A stretch of 64,000 nucleotides of DNA from Oscillibacter sp. (GTDB lineage Bacteria > Bacillota > Clostridia > Oscillospirales > Oscillospiraceae): NCBI GenBank assembly GCA_003539495.1, contig DPPB01000012.1, positions 124,001-188,000 on the forward strand, given 5' to 3'. Numbering within the stretch: the stretch's first letter is position 1; the number at the start of each line of letters is the position of its first letter. This document shows, in pieces, positions 49,898 to 59,455 of the stretch. The translations under genes and the position numbers were made by a program. Below the pieces are notes generated by a model that worked only from the letters and a program-made list of their open reading frames with translations, did not search any database and was not told where the DNA came from.

Positions 49898-52531
49898 TCA
49901 CCCTCTCATAGCAGCGGCGGATTCGTCCAGCTTGGCGATGAGGGCCCGGGCCTTCTCTGCCTTTTCCCGCTCTGCATTCACCACTGCCTCAGGGGCCTTA
50001 GACACGAATTTCTCGTTGCTGAGCTTCTGCTCGATGCGTGCCAGGTTCTCGGCAGCCTTCGCTCGCTCCTTAGCAATGCGCTCCAGCTCCTTTTCAAAGT
50101 CCACCAGCTCCGCCAGAGGCAGATAGACATTGGCGCCATGGGTCACCACAGTGACCAGGCCCGTGAGGTCCGCAGGCGACGCATCTGTTACAGTGAGTTC
50201 GCTGGCATATGCCATACGCTTAATGAAATGCTCACCCAGGCGATAGTCTTCCGCATGGTCGGAGACGATGATCATCTGCGCCTTCTTACTCGGTGGCACG
50301 TTCATCTCTGCTCGGCGAGCACGGACGGCAGAAATGGCGTCCTTGACCGCCTCCATAGCCTGCTCCTCAGCGCGGAAGTCAAACGCAGAATGGTACTCGG
50401 GCCACTTGGCCCGGATCAGATAATCCCCTTCATGAGGCAGAGCCTGCCAAATCTCCTCCGTGATAAACGGCATGAAGGGATGCAGCAGCTCCAGGATGCG
50501 CAGCAACACATAGCACAGCACATTCTCCGCCGCCAGCTTGGCGCCCTCATCCTCGCCGTTAAGCCGGGTCTTGGTCAGCTCAATATACCAATCGCAATAG
50601 GTGTCCCAAATGAAGTCATAGATCTTGGCGGAAGCCACACCCAGCTCAAAGGCATCCATATTGTCCGTGACCTCGCGGATAAGGGTATTAAGCTTGCTGA
50701 GGATCCATTTGTCCTCCAGCTCCAGCTTCTCGGGCAGCTCCACCTTGTCGATAGTCAGATTCATCATCACGAAACGGGATGCGTTCCAGATCTTATTGGC
50801 AAAGTTCCGCATGGCCTCGCACTTTTCCACATAGAAACGCATGTCGTTGCCGGGGCTGTTGCCGGTGATGAGGTTAAAGCGCAGGGCGTCTGCGCCGTAC
50901 TGCTCCGCCATCTCCAGGGGGTCAATGCCATTGCCCAGAGACTTAGACATCTTGCGGCCCTTATCGTCACGGACCAGGCCATGGATGAACACGGTCTTGA
51001 AGGGCTCCTTCTTCATCTGCTCCATGCCGGAGAAGATCATCCTGGCCACCCAGAAAAAGATGATGTCGTAGCCGGTGACCATGACGGAGGTAGGATACCA
51101 ATACTTCAGATCCGTCGACTCCGTATTGGGCCAGCCCAGAGTAGAAAACGGCCACAGCGCCGAGGAGAACCAGGTGTCCAGTACGTCCTCGTCCCGAGTC
51201 AAGTGGGTGCTGCCGCACTTCTCACACTGGGTGGGATCCTGGCGGCTGACATTGATGTGGCCGCAATCATCGCAGTACCAGGCGGGAATCTGGTGGCCCC
51301 ACCAAAGCTGGCGGGAAATGCACCAATCATGGACGTTTTCCATCCAATTGATATAAGTCTTGGTGAAGCGCTCGGGCACGAACTTAATGGTTCCGTCCTC
51401 CACCACGCGGATGGCCTCCTTGGCCAGGGGCGCCATCTTCACGAACCACTGGGCGGAGATTAGAGGCTCCACGTCGTTGTGGCAGCGGTAGCAGGTACCA
51501 ACATTGTGAGAATAGGGCTCAGCCTTAATGAGGTAGCCCTGCTCCTCCAGGTCCTTCACAATGGCCTTGCGGCACTCATAGCGGTCCATCCCGTTGTAGG
51601 GACCGCCGTTTTCGTTGATGGTGCCGTCATCGGCGATGACCCGGATCACCTCCAGGTTATGCCGCAGGCCAACCTCAAAGTCGTTGGGGTCATGTGCGGG
51701 GGTCATCTTCACCGCACCGGTACCGAAGCCGATTTCGCAGTATTCGTCGCCCACAATAGGGATCTCCCGGTTCATAATAGGCAGGATGCAGGTCTTGCCG
51801 ATAAGATGCTTAAACTTCTCGTCTCCCGGGTTCACAGCCACGCCCGTGTCTCCCATCATAGTCTCGGGCCGGGTGGTGGCGATGACAATGTCACCGCTGC
51901 CGTCGGTAAGCGGATAGCGCACATACCAAAGGTTGCCGGGCTTATCAGTGTACTCTACCTCAGCATCAGACAGGGCCGTCAGGCAGTGTGGACACCAGTT
52001 AATAATACGGCTGCCCTTATAAATGAGGCCCTTGTCATACAGCTCGCAGAAGGTCTCCCGCACAGCCCGGGAGCAGCCCTCGTCCATGGTGAAGCGGCTG
52101 CGGTCCCAATCACAGGAGGCGCCCATCTTCATTTGCTGCTGCACGATGCGGTTGCCGTATTTCTCCTTCCATTCCCAGACTCGCTCTAAAAACTTTTCGC
52201 GGCCCAGGTCGTGGCGGGTAAGGCCTTCCTCCTTGCGCAGGTTCTCCTCCACCTTAATTTGGGTGGCGATGCCGGCGTGGTCGGTGCCGGGCAGCCATAG
52301 AGCTTCATACCCCTGCATCCGCTTGAAGCGGGTGAGAATATCCTGCAGGGTGGAGTCCATAGCGTGTCCCATATGCAGCTGGCCGGTGACGTTAGGGGGC
52401 GGCATAACAATGGAAAACGGCTTCTTATCAGGATTTGGCTCCGCCTTAAAGCAGCCGCCGTCCATCCACATCTGGTAGATCCGGGGCTCCACATCCCGGG
52501 GGTCATAGACCTTGGGTAATTCTTTTCTCAT
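49898..52531 (-). CDS. valS: Valyl-tRNA synthetase
   Basis: ValRS charges tRNA-Val and edits threonyl products. The start at ATG 52529-52531 (MRKELPKVYDPRDVEPR) with AAAGGAG upstream gives 877 residues; the longer ORF reads back into the T-box leader and is rejected. The class I motifs are PPPNVTGQLHMGHA and KMSKSLGNG, with the editing domain between (TTRPETMMGDTGVAV) and a C-terminal coiled coil (ELERIAKERAKAAENLARIE). Expression is controlled by the T-box upstream. Confidence 0.97.
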   Translation of the reverse strand: MRKELPKVYDPRDVEPRIYQMWMDGGCFKAEPNPDKKPFSIVMPPPNVTGQLHMGHAMDSTLQDILTRFKRMQGYEALWLPGTDHAGIATQIKVEENLRKEEGLTRHDLGREKFLERVWEWKEKYGNRIVQQQMKMGASCDWDRSRFTMDEGCSRAVRETFCELYDKGLIYKGSRIINWCPHCLTALSDAEVEYTDKPGNLWYVRYPLTDGSGDIVIATTRPETMMGDTGVAVNPGDEKFKHLIGKTCILPIMNREIPIVGDEYCEIGFGTGAVKMTPAHDPNDFEVGLRHNLEVIRVIADDGTINENGGPYNGMDRYECRKAIVKDLEEQGYLIKAEPYSHNVGTCYRCHNDVEPLISAQWFVKMAPLAKEAIRVVEDGTIKFVPERFTKTYINWMENVHDWCISRQLWWGHQIPAWYCDDCGHINVSRQDPTQCEKCGSTHLTRDEDVLDTWFSSALWPFSTLGWPNTESTDLKYWYPTSVMVTGYDIIFFWVARMIFSGMEQMKKEPFKTVFIHGLVRDDKGRKMSKSLGNGIDPLEMAEQYGADALRFNLITGNSPGNDMRFYVEKCEAMRNFANKIWNASRFVMMNLTIDKVELPEKLELEDKWILSKLNTLIREVTDNMDAFELGVASAKIYDFIWDTYCDWYIELTKTRLNGEDEGAKLAAENVLCYVLLRILELLHPFMPFITEEIWQALPHEGDYLIRAKWPEYHSAFDFRAEEQAMEAVKDAISAVRARRAEMNVPPSKKAQMIIVSDHAEDYRLGEHFIKRMAYASELTVTDASPADLTGLVTVVTHGANVYLPLAELVDFEKELERIAKERAKAAENLARIEQKLSNEKFVSKAPEAVVNAEREKAEKARALIAKLDESAAAMRG

Positions 52532-52566
52532 AGTGAACTCTCCTTTTCCGAAATTCGGCAAAACAA

Positions 52567-52820
52567 AAGGCCCGCTCTGTCTTGCCGCAAAAGCAAAACA
52601 GGGCGAACCATAAATATAGTCCGTGGTACCACCTGTGTTCGGAGGGGACCCCTCCGCACTCAAAACCTGATAACGGCGGCTGACCGCTGCCGCTTGCTCT
52701 CGCTGGGCGGCAAAACTCCGGAGCGACTTCCTCCCTGCCGTCACGGAAACTTACACCGACCGTTTCCTCTCTGGGCATCCCGCACGGGAGTACTACTCTC
52801 CATCATCGCTTGTTGTAATA
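52567..52820 (-). promoter_or_regulatory. T-box riboswitch controlling valS
   Basis: The minus-strand leader contains the T-box sequence ACAGGTGGTACCACGG (52621-52636), whose TGGT bulge would pair with the tRNA acceptor end and allows the A discriminator of tRNA-Val. A Stem I with an AGTA turn lies near its 5' end. A likely specifier GTC (Val) is at 52725-52727. A terminator hairpin (about 52567-52606, CGCCCTGTTTTGC with its partner) is followed by a T-rich run. Uncharged tRNA-Val would favour the antiterminator and turn valS on. Confidence 0.9.
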
Positions 52821-52827
52821 TAGCGGT

Positions 52828-52856
52828 ATTTTACTGTATCTTCTGCCAGAAGTCAA
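52828..52856 (-). promoter_or_regulatory. Promoter of the valS T-box leader
   Basis: On the minus strand TTGACT (52851-52856) and TAAAAT (52828-52833) are 17 bases apart, placing the start just before Stem I. Confidence 0.75.
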
Positions 52857-53199
52857 GAGAAAATGCATCGCCATGCCTGTCTCGCACAGAGGATATCTGC
52901 CATCTTTTTCCTGGGTCAGCTGCTAAAAATCATACCATATTTTTATGATTTGCAGTGCGCTATTCTTCCTTTCTTCGTATGATGCGCATTTTTTTGCAAG
53001 ATTCATTTCACGCAGTTGCAAAATAATGAAAGATTTTTCGCAAAAAGCTTTTTTATATTTTAATATTATTCTTCGTCAATTTATGTTATTTAAGCGGAAG
53101 CATTTATTAATTCATAATAAATACGAAAATATTGTTCAAAAATACTCTTTTAATCCAAATCCGTCATAAGAAAAAATATAATAAAATCACAATTATAAC
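52857..53199. other. AT-rich intergenic stretch, no gene seen
   Basis: About 340 bases between divergent valS and TAXI genes, markedly AT-rich toward the right. It holds one inverted repeat (AAATCATA...TATGATTT, about 52930-52953) and no ORF with a ribosome site. It probably serves as the divergent regulatory region. Confidence 0.5.
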
Positions 53200-53228
53200 T
53201 TGCAAATCGTCAGGAAGTGCGATACAAT
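53200..53228 (+). promoter_or_regulatory. SigA-type promoter of the TRAP-TAXI operon
   Basis: TTGCAA (53200-53205) and TACAAT (53223-53228) are separated by 17 bases, 60 bases before the TAXI start codon. Confidence 0.7.
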
Positions 53229-53291
53229 AGCGGAAGTGTGATCCGCCTTGCGCGGAAAAAGAGGATAAAAAAACGTAAAGGGAGAATTACT

Positions 53292-54260
53292 ATGAAAAAG
53301 CTTTTCGCACTGATTTTGGCCTTGGTTATGTCCTTAAGCCTGTTTGCCTGCGGCAGCTCCAAGACCAAGATGCGCTTCGTCACCGGTGGTGAGTCCGGCA
53401 CCTATTACGCCTTTGGCAGCACCATCGCCCAGCACGCCACCAACAACGCCGGCATCGACGTCGTGGGTCTGGTGGGCAACGGCTCCAAGTCCAACGTTGA
53501 AGAACTGGACGCCGGCAATGCCGAGCTGGCCTTCTGCCAGTCCGATGTGATGGCTTACGCCTACAACGGCACCAACATCTTTGACAAGAAGATTGATTGC
53601 TTCTCCACCGTGGCCGCCCTCTATGCCGAGCAGGTGCAGATCGTCACCGTGGATCCCAGCATCAAGACCGTGGCTGACCTGGAAGGTAAAAATGTCTCCG
53701 TGGGTCAGGCCGGCTCCGGCGTGTACTTCAACGCCGTAGACATTCTGAGCGCTTATGGCATCGGTGATTTGGATGCCAACGGCAAGTTCACCAAGATCAA
53801 CGCCACCTATCAGTCCTTCGGCGACAGCGCTGACGCTCTGAAGGACGGCAAGATCGACGCCGCCTTCATCGTGGCCGGCGCCCCCACCACCGCTATCGTG
53901 GATCTATCCACCACAAAGCCCGTGTCCCTGGTTTCCCTGGATGACGAGCATATCGACGCTCTGCTCAAGTCCTCCCCCTACTACTCCAAGTGCACCATCA
54001 AGGCTGACGTGTACGGCCTGGATTCCGACACCACCACCGTGGCCGTGGGCGCTGTGATCCTGGCCCGTGACGATGTGCCCGCCGATGCCATCAAGGCTCT
54101 GTGCGCCGACATCTTCGATAACGCCTCCAGCCTGGTCAGCAGCCATGCCAAGTACGGCGAGCTGAACCTGGAGTATGCCTCCTCCATCACCTCCGTGCCC
54201 TATCACGCCGGTGCTGTGGAGTACTTTGCTGAGCACAACATCACCGTGGCCGGCAAGTAA
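53292..54260 (+). CDS. TRAP transporter solute-binding lipoprotein, TAXI family
   Basis: This 322-residue extracytoplasmic receptor delivers a solute (in known cases glutamate, glutamine or related organic acids) to the permease encoded next. The N terminus is a lipoprotein signal (MKKLFALILALVMSLSLFAC, lipobox LFAC), followed by the TAXI core FVTGGESGTYYAFGS and KNVSVGQAGSGVYFNAVD. ATG 53292 is preceded by AAAGGGAGAATTACT. Substrate cannot be read from the sequence. Confidence 0.92.
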   Translation: MKKLFALILALVMSLSLFACGSSKTKMRFVTGGESGTYYAFGSTIAQHATNNAGIDVVGLVGNGSKSNVEELDAGNAELAFCQSDVMAYAYNGTNIFDKKIDCFSTVAALYAEQVQIVTVDPSIKTVADLEGKNVSVGQAGSGVYFNAVDILSAYGIGDLDANGKFTKINATYQSFGDSADALKDGKIDAAFIVAGAPTTAIVDLSTTKPVSLVSLDDEHIDALLKSSPYYSKCTIKADVYGLDSDTTTVAVGAVILARDDVPADAIKALCADIFDNASSLVSSHAKYGELNLEYASSITSVPYHAGAVEYFAEHNITVAGK

Positions 54261-54290
54261 TTCTGTTCGACTTCTTAACGAAAATGTCAA

Positions 54291-54331
54291 GTGAGATGAC
54301 TACGGCGGAGGCTATCCGCCGTAGTCCTCAC
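54291..54331 (+). other. Intercistronic hairpin between TAXI and permease genes
   Basis: GACTACGGCGGA pairs with its complement around GGCTA, and the outer GTGAG/CTCAC pair extends the stem. With no T-run it is more likely an mRNA-stabilising or partial stop element, giving more binding protein than permease, than a true terminator. Confidence 0.55.
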
Positions 54332-54369
54332 TGTCTATAACAAAATAAGCCTAAAGGAGGACGCTCCCG

Positions 54370-56421
54370 TTGAGCATCTTTAAAAAGAAAAGCCAGACGG
54401 CACCTGCGGTAGATACTGCACCCGCTGCTGAAAGCAGCAGTGACATGGAGACCGATCTGGACGAAGTCATGCGTAAGTATGACCGCGAATCTGCCACCCG
54501 CATTTGGGAAGGCACCCCCAAGATCATCATTACGGTGATTATGACCTTTTTCTCCCTGTACTGCCTGTATATGACCCTGTTCTCCACTGCCCTGCCCGAG
54601 GTGCGCCTGACCCTGTTTGTGGGCTGCATCATTATCTTGGGCTTTTTGACCTACCCGGCCAAGAAGGGCCATGTGAGGGTCAATTCCCTGCCCTGGTACG
54701 ACATCGTGCTGATGCTGGTGGGCTCCGCGTGCTTTTTCTATTTTGCCATCAATGCCTTTACCCTGATTCAACTGGCCACCCGCATTGAGCCCATCCATGT
54801 AATCATCGGCGTCATCGGCATTTTGGTGCTGATAGAGCTGTGCCGCCGATGCGTTGGTATCCCTATCCTGTGTGTTGTGGCCGCATTGCTGATCTATACC
54901 TTCTATAACCAGCTCAGCTATAACCCCAGTTTCTTCAGCGCGCTGAAAAATGTGGTGTATAAGCTATTCTACACCACCTCCGGTGTCATAGGCACTCCCA
55001 TTAACGTGTGCTTTACTTACATCGTTCTGTTCATTATCTTCGGCGCGTTTTTGGAGCGCACCGGCATCGCCAGCTTCTTCATTGACTTTGCAAACCGTGT
55101 GGCCGGTTGGTCCAGCGGCGGCCCCGCTAAGGTGGCTGTTATCTCCTCCGCCCTGTGCGGCATGGTGTCCGGCTCCTCCGTGGGCAACACTGTGACTACC
55201 GGTTCCGTGACCATTCCCATGATGAAGAAAACCGGCTATAAGCCCGAGTTCGCCGGCGCGGTGGAAGCTGCCGCCTCTACCGGCGGTCAGATTATGCCGC
55301 CCATTATGGGTGCCGCCGCCTTCCTTATGGCGGAATACATGGATCTGCCCTACGCTGAGGTCGCCGTAAAGGCTATTCTCCCCGCTATTCTGTACTTTTC
55401 CGGCATCTTCATTGCTGTGCATCTGGAAGCAAAGAAGCTGGGTCTGCAGGGTATTCCCCGCACAGAGCTGCCGAAGTGGGGCTATTTGCTCAGAAATCTC
55501 TATCTGATACTGCCCCTGGTGCTGCTGGTATGGCTGGTGTCCTCCGGTGCAAAGACCATGGCTACCTCTGCTGCCCTCTCCATCTTGGCCTCCTTTATCA
55601 TCGGCTTTATCCACCTGCTGGCCACCAATATCCATCAGATGAACGGCCAGGGCTTTGGAAAGATCCTGTGGTTGACTGTGAAGGCCAGCCTTCTCTCCGC
55701 CGTCGATGCTCTCGCAGCCGGCGCTAAGGGTGCCATCACCGTGGCTGTGGCCTGCGCCATGGCCGGTATGATTGCCGGGTGCATTACCGTTACGGGCCTG
55801 GCCTCCATCCTCATCAACGCCATCGTGCAGCTGGCCGGCAATGCAACCATCGTCGGCCTGGTGCTGACTATGTTGTGCTGCATCGTGCTGGGCATGGGCG
55901 TACCTACCACCGCTAACTACTGCATCATGGCCTCTACCTGCGCCCCCATACTGATCCAGCTGGGCTTCTCCCCTGTGGCGGCACACTTCTTCGTGTTCTA
56001 CTTCGGCATCGTGGCGGACATCACGCCGCCTGTGGCCTTGGCTGCCTATGCCGGCTCCGCCATTGCCAAGTCTAACCCCATGAAGACCGGTATCAACGCC
56101 ACAAAGCTGGCTATAGCAGCCTTCATCGTGCCGTATATATTCGCCTATAACCCGAGTATGCTCTTTGTCGGCAATGTAGAGTGGTACGATGTGCTGCTTA
56201 TCTCCGTTACCGCCCTGTTGGGTCTGTTCGGCATCGCCGCAGCCCTTAACGGCCATCTATATCGTAAGATTCCCATGGTGCTGCGCCTTGCCCTTGTGGC
56301 AGGTGGTCTCGGCATGATGATCCCTGGCCTGACCTCCGATCTGATCGGTTTGGCCGTTGTTGCCGCTATTGTCGTATTCCAGTATATCTCCGGCAAAAAG
56401 CAAGCCGCATCCGCTGCGTAA
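54370..56421 (+). CDS. TRAP transporter permease, fused small and large subunits
   Basis: This 683-residue membrane protein combines the four-helix small domain and the twelve-helix DctM-like large domain in one chain, the usual form paired with TAXI receptors. Glycine-rich transport motifs include EAAASTGGQIMPPIMGAAAF and GMGVPTTANYCIM. The start is TTG 54370, nine bases after AAGGAGG, as no ATG is placed to use that site. Transport is probably driven by a sodium or proton gradient. Confidence 0.92.
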   Translation: MSIFKKKSQTAPAVDTAPAAESSSDMETDLDEVMRKYDRESATRIWEGTPKIIITVIMTFFSLYCLYMTLFSTALPEVRLTLFVGCIIILGFLTYPAKKGHVRVNSLPWYDIVLMLVGSACFFYFAINAFTLIQLATRIEPIHVIIGVIGILVLIELCRRCVGIPILCVVAALLIYTFYNQLSYNPSFFSALKNVVYKLFYTTSGVIGTPINVCFTYIVLFIIFGAFLERTGIASFFIDFANRVAGWSSGGPAKVAVISSALCGMVSGSSVGNTVTTGSVTIPMMKKTGYKPEFAGAVEAAASTGGQIMPPIMGAAAFLMAEYMDLPYAEVAVKAILPAILYFSGIFIAVHLEAKKLGLQGIPRTELPKWGYLLRNLYLILPLVLLVWLVSSGAKTMATSAALSILASFIIGFIHLLATNIHQMNGQGFGKILWLTVKASLLSAVDALAAGAKGAITVAVACAMAGMIAGCITVTGLASILINAIVQLAGNATIVGLVLTMLCCIVLGMGVPTTANYCIMASTCAPILIQLGFSPVAAHFFVFYFGIVADITPPVALAAYAGSAIAKSNPMKTGINATKLAIAAFIVPYIFAYNPSMLFVGNVEWYDVLLISVTALLGLFGIAAALNGHLYRKIPMVLRLALVAGGLGMMIPGLTSDLIGLAVVAAIVVFQYISGKKQAASAA

Positions 56422-56444
56422 ACTCTTTTTCTCTCATTCTTTAT

Positions 56445-56476
56445 GATCCACCGATCCCCCAGGGGGTCGGTGGATT
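56445..56476 (+). terminator. Terminator after the TRAP permease gene
   Basis: GATCCACCGATCCCCC pairs with GGGGGTCGGTGGATT with a very short loop. The T-run after it is weak, so termination may be incomplete. Confidence 0.6.
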
Positions 56477-56532
56477 CTCTATATTGTTATGCCTTTTATC
56501 AGCATATTCAATGACTCCCACGCCAAAAACAC

Positions 56533-56561
56533 TTGCAACCTGCACGCAAAAGTTTTATAAT
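56533..56561 (+). promoter_or_regulatory. SigA-type promoter of the V-ATPase operon
   Basis: TTGCAA (56533-56538) and the exact TATAAT (56556-56561) are 17 bases apart, 42 bases before the first start codon. Confidence 0.75.
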
Positions 56562-56602
56562 GCAGACATATGCACAAAAACATAATCAAGAAGGTGATAA
56601 CT

Positions 56603-57163
56603 ATGGAACTTCAAATTCAGGACCTCGTTTCATCCATCAAGCAAGATGGCATTGACAGCGCCAACAGGGAGGCCGCCGCCATTGTGGCGCAAGCCAAGGC
56701 ACAGGCGGATTCCATTATTACCCAGGCAAAGGCCGACGCTGATAAGCTGCGTCAGGATGCAAACGCCGAGATCGAAGTGTTCAGAAACAGCGCCCGTCTC
56801 AGTGCGGAGCAGGCCAAGCGTGACGCCGTACTGGCTTTCCATCAGGAGATTCAAAAGGAATTTGAAAAGATCCTGGCTGCCGATGTGTGCAAGGCACTGG
56901 ATCAGCAGACCCTGGCTACCCTCATTCGTGCCGCTTTGCAGGGTGAGGATGTGTCCGCCTACACGGTGGAGGTAAGTCAGGTGACAGATGCCATCCGTCA
57001 GGAGCTTGCCCAGGAGCTGAAAAATGGCCTGGAAATCCGCCCCTCCAAAAAGGTAGGCGTCGGCTTCCGCTTGGCCGCTAAGGACGGCTCGGGTTATTTC
57101 GATTGCTCCGATGAGGAGATCGCTGAAATGCTCATGCCCTTCTTCCGGGATACTCGCCTATAA
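56603..57163 (+). CDS. atpE: V-type ATPase subunit E
   Basis: Subunit E forms the peripheral stalk linking the catalytic head to the membrane sector. ATG 56603 (MELQIQDLV) after GGTGATAA gives 186 residues. The N-terminal two-thirds is a long Ala/Gln/Lys coiled coil (IVAQAKAQADSIITQAKADAD); the C-terminal domain ends VGFRLAAKDGSGYFDCSDEEI. It is first in the operon. A start at ATG 56570 would add 11 residues and has no ribosome site. Confidence 0.88.
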   Translation: MELQIQDLVSSIKQDGIDSANREAAAIVAQAKAQADSIITQAKADADKLRQDANAEIEVFRNSARLSAEQAKRDAVLAFHQEIQKEFEKILAADVCKALDQQTLATLIRAALQGEDVSAYTVEVSQVTDAIRQELAQELKNGLEIRPSKKVGVGFRLAAKDGSGYFDCSDEEIAEMLMPFFRDTRL

Positions 57164-57174
57164 GGAGGTGCCTC

Positions 57175-57696
57175 ATGGCTTCCTACTATTATCTCATCTC
57201 AAGTCTGCCCATGCTCCGCACCCAGGGTGAGCCGCCCATGGACTATGCCACGTTCTTATCTCAATGCAGATCTGCGGTGAGTGAGGGGACGTATAAGACT
57301 CTGGAGGAGCTGACGGTACGCTCCGGTAAGGGGCCGCTTCTGTCCGACTGGGGCGAATTCTACCAATCTCTCTCACGGGAGCTGACCTATCAGCGCAGTG
57401 TGAAGCTGGGCCGGGTCTGCCCTGTCCCCTCTGATCGGGACTCAGGCATTGTCCAGGCGGTAACAGCGGCAGTAAATGCGGAAAATCCCCTGGAGGGTGA
57501 GCGCCTATTACTGGACCTGGAATTTCGCCGTTTGGATGACATGATCGGCCTGCACAATTTTGACGAATATGCCCTTTATGGCTACGCCATGAAGCTGCAG
57601 CTTCTGGAGCGCCAGCGCACCTTCCGGTATGACCGGGGCAAGCAGGCCTTTGACGGGCTGATGGATAACATCCGGCAGCAGATTTCCAGCCTATAA
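57175..57696 (+). CDS. DUF2764 V-ATPase-associated subunit
   Basis: This 173-residue protein starts MASYYYLISSLPMLRTQGEPP, the DUF2764 signature, after GGAGGTGCCTC. DUF2764 genes occur between subunits E and A in V-ATPase operons of Bacteroidetes, Spirochaetes and Chlamydiae, where a separate C subunit is missing; a C-like central-stalk role is suggested but unproven. No transmembrane helix is seen. Confidence 0.85.
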   Translation: MASYYYLISSLPMLRTQGEPPMDYATFLSQCRSAVSEGTYKTLEELTVRSGKGPLLSDWGEFYQSLSRELTYQRSVKLGRVCPVPSDRDSGIVQAVTAAVNAENPLEGERLLLDLEFRRLDDMIGLHNFDEYALYGYAMKLQLLERQRTFRYDRGKQAFDGLMDNIRQQISSL

Positions 57697-57714
57697 CAAA
57701 ACAGGAGAATCAAT

Positions 57715-59442
57715 ATGGACAAAGTAACAGGATTTGTGACCGGAGTAAACGGGAACCTGGTATCGGCCAGCTTCTCCGGCTCCGTGCGAAAAAATGAAGT
57801 GGGCTATGTCCTGGTGGGTGACGAACGTCTTAAGGGTGAGGTCATCCGCATAAACGGCGACACAGCCAGCATGCAGATCTATGAAATGACAAACGGCATC
57901 CAGGTGGGCGACAAGGTGGAGCTCTCCGGCCAGCTTATGAGCGTAGAGCTGGGGCCGGGCCTGCTGACCCAGGTGTTCGATGGCCTGCAGAATCCCCTGC
58001 CCAAGCTGGCGGAAAAATGCGGCTTTTTCCTGGAGCGCGGTGTGTATCTGGATCCCATTCCCGACCGGGATTGGGAGTTCACCCCCAGGGTCGCCCCCGG
58101 TGATGTGGTCACCGCAGGCGATGCCATCGGCAGCGTGCCGGAGGGTCTGTTCACCCATTTGATCATGGTCCCCTTTGACCTGACAGACGAGTGGACGGTC
58201 AAATCCGTCCGGGAAAAGGGCGTATACAATGTACGCGACACCATGGCGGTGCTGGAAAACGAAAAGGGCGAGCAGCGGGAGCTGACCATGGTCTTTTCCT
58301 GGCCTGTAAAGCAGCCCATCCGCTGCTATGAGGAGCGTCTGCGGCCCGATGAAACGCTTGTGACTCAGCTCCGCTGTATCGACACCTTCCTGCCCGTAGC
58401 CAAAGGCGGCACCTTCTGTGTGCCCGGCCCCTTCGGCGCCGGAAAAACCGTCCTGCAGCACATGGAGGCCAAGAATGCCGATGTGGACATCGTCATCGTG
58501 GCCGCCTGCGGCGAGCGTGCCGGCGAGGTGGTGGAGGTGCTGACGGAGTTTCCGGAGCTTACAGACCCCCGCACCGGCCGTTCCCTTATGGAGCGTACCA
58601 TTATTATCTGCAACACATCCTCCATGCCCGTGGCCGCCCGTGAAGCATCGGTGTACACCGCTGTGACCATGGCGGAATACTACCGGCAGATGGGGCTGGA
58701 TGTGCTGCTGCTGGCAGACTCCACTAGCCGCTGGGCTCAGGCTATGCGTGAAATGAGTGGCCGTCTGGAGGAGATCCCCGGCGAGGAAGCCTTCCCCGCC
58801 TATTTGGAATCCGTCATCGCCTCTTTCTATGAGCGGGCTGGCAAGGTCCGCCTCAAGAACGGTGAGATTGCCTCCGTGACCATCGGCGGCACCGTCTCCC
58901 CTGCCGGCGGTAACTTTGAAGAGCCTGTGACCCAGGCCACACTGAAGGTGGTAGGCGCGTTCCACGGCCTGTCCCGTGAGCGGTCCGATGCCCGCAAATA
59001 CCCCGCCATCCATCCTATCGATTCCTGGTCCAAGTACAAGGGCGTGGTGGATATGGAGCGAGTAGAACATGCTCGGTCCATCCTCAAGCGCAGTAACGAG
59101 ATCAATCAAATGATGAAGGTCATCGGTGAGGAGGGTACCTCCGCCGAGGACTACATCATTTACCAAAAGGGTGAGCTGCTGGATGCGGTCTATCTGCAGC
59201 AGAACTCCTTTGATCCCATCGATGCCGCCTGCGACCCCGAGCGCCAGGTGTACGAGTTCGATATACTTTACGATGTGCTGACCCGGGATTTCGACCTGGA
59301 GGACAAGAAAGAGATTCGCGCCTTCTTCAACCAGGTTCGGCAGGAGTTTCTGGATTGGCACAACACCCATTTCCGCTCGCCGGAATTCGAGGCCCAGGAA
59401 AAGAAGCTGAAGGACTTTTACCTGAGCAAGGTCCAGGGCTGA
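57715..59442 (+). CDS. ntpA: V-type ATPase catalytic subunit A
   Basis: Subunit A hydrolyses or makes ATP at the head of the V-type complex. The 575 residues show the Walker A PGPFGAGKTVLQ (about residues 237-248), the catalytic Glu region GERAGEVVEVL and SRWAQAMREMSGRLEE. A large non-homologous insert typical of A subunits precedes the Walker site. It sits between DUF2764 and B, the short-operon order. Confidence 0.96.
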   Translation: MDKVTGFVTGVNGNLVSASFSGSVRKNEVGYVLVGDERLKGEVIRINGDTASMQIYEMTNGIQVGDKVELSGQLMSVELGPGLLTQVFDGLQNPLPKLAEKCGFFLERGVYLDPIPDRDWEFTPRVAPGDVVTAGDAIGSVPEGLFTHLIMVPFDLTDEWTVKSVREKGVYNVRDTMAVLENEKGEQRELTMVFSWPVKQPIRCYEERLRPDETLVTQLRCIDTFLPVAKGGTFCVPGPFGAGKTVLQHMEAKNADVDIVIVAACGERAGEVVEVLTEFPELTDPRTGRSLMERTIIICNTSSMPVAAREASVYTAVTMAEYYRQMGLDVLLLADSTSRWAQAMREMSGRLEEIPGEEAFPAYLESVIASFYERAGKVRLKNGEIASVTIGGTVSPAGGNFEEPVTQATLKVVGAFHGLSRERSDARKYPAIHPIDSWSKYKGVVDMERVEHARSILKRSNEINQMMKVIGEEGTSAEDYIIYQKGELLDAVYLQQNSFDPIDAACDPERQVYEFDILYDVLTRDFDLEDKKEIRAFFNQVRQEFLDWHNTHFRSPEFEAQEKKLKDFYLSKVQG

Positions 59443-59455
59443 GGAGGGAAGCAAT

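Noticed and set aside
54964..56256. 430-codon open frame opposite the TRAP permease gene
   Set aside because: Antisense shadow of a confidently identified membrane protein gene, with a low-complexity His/Gly composition.
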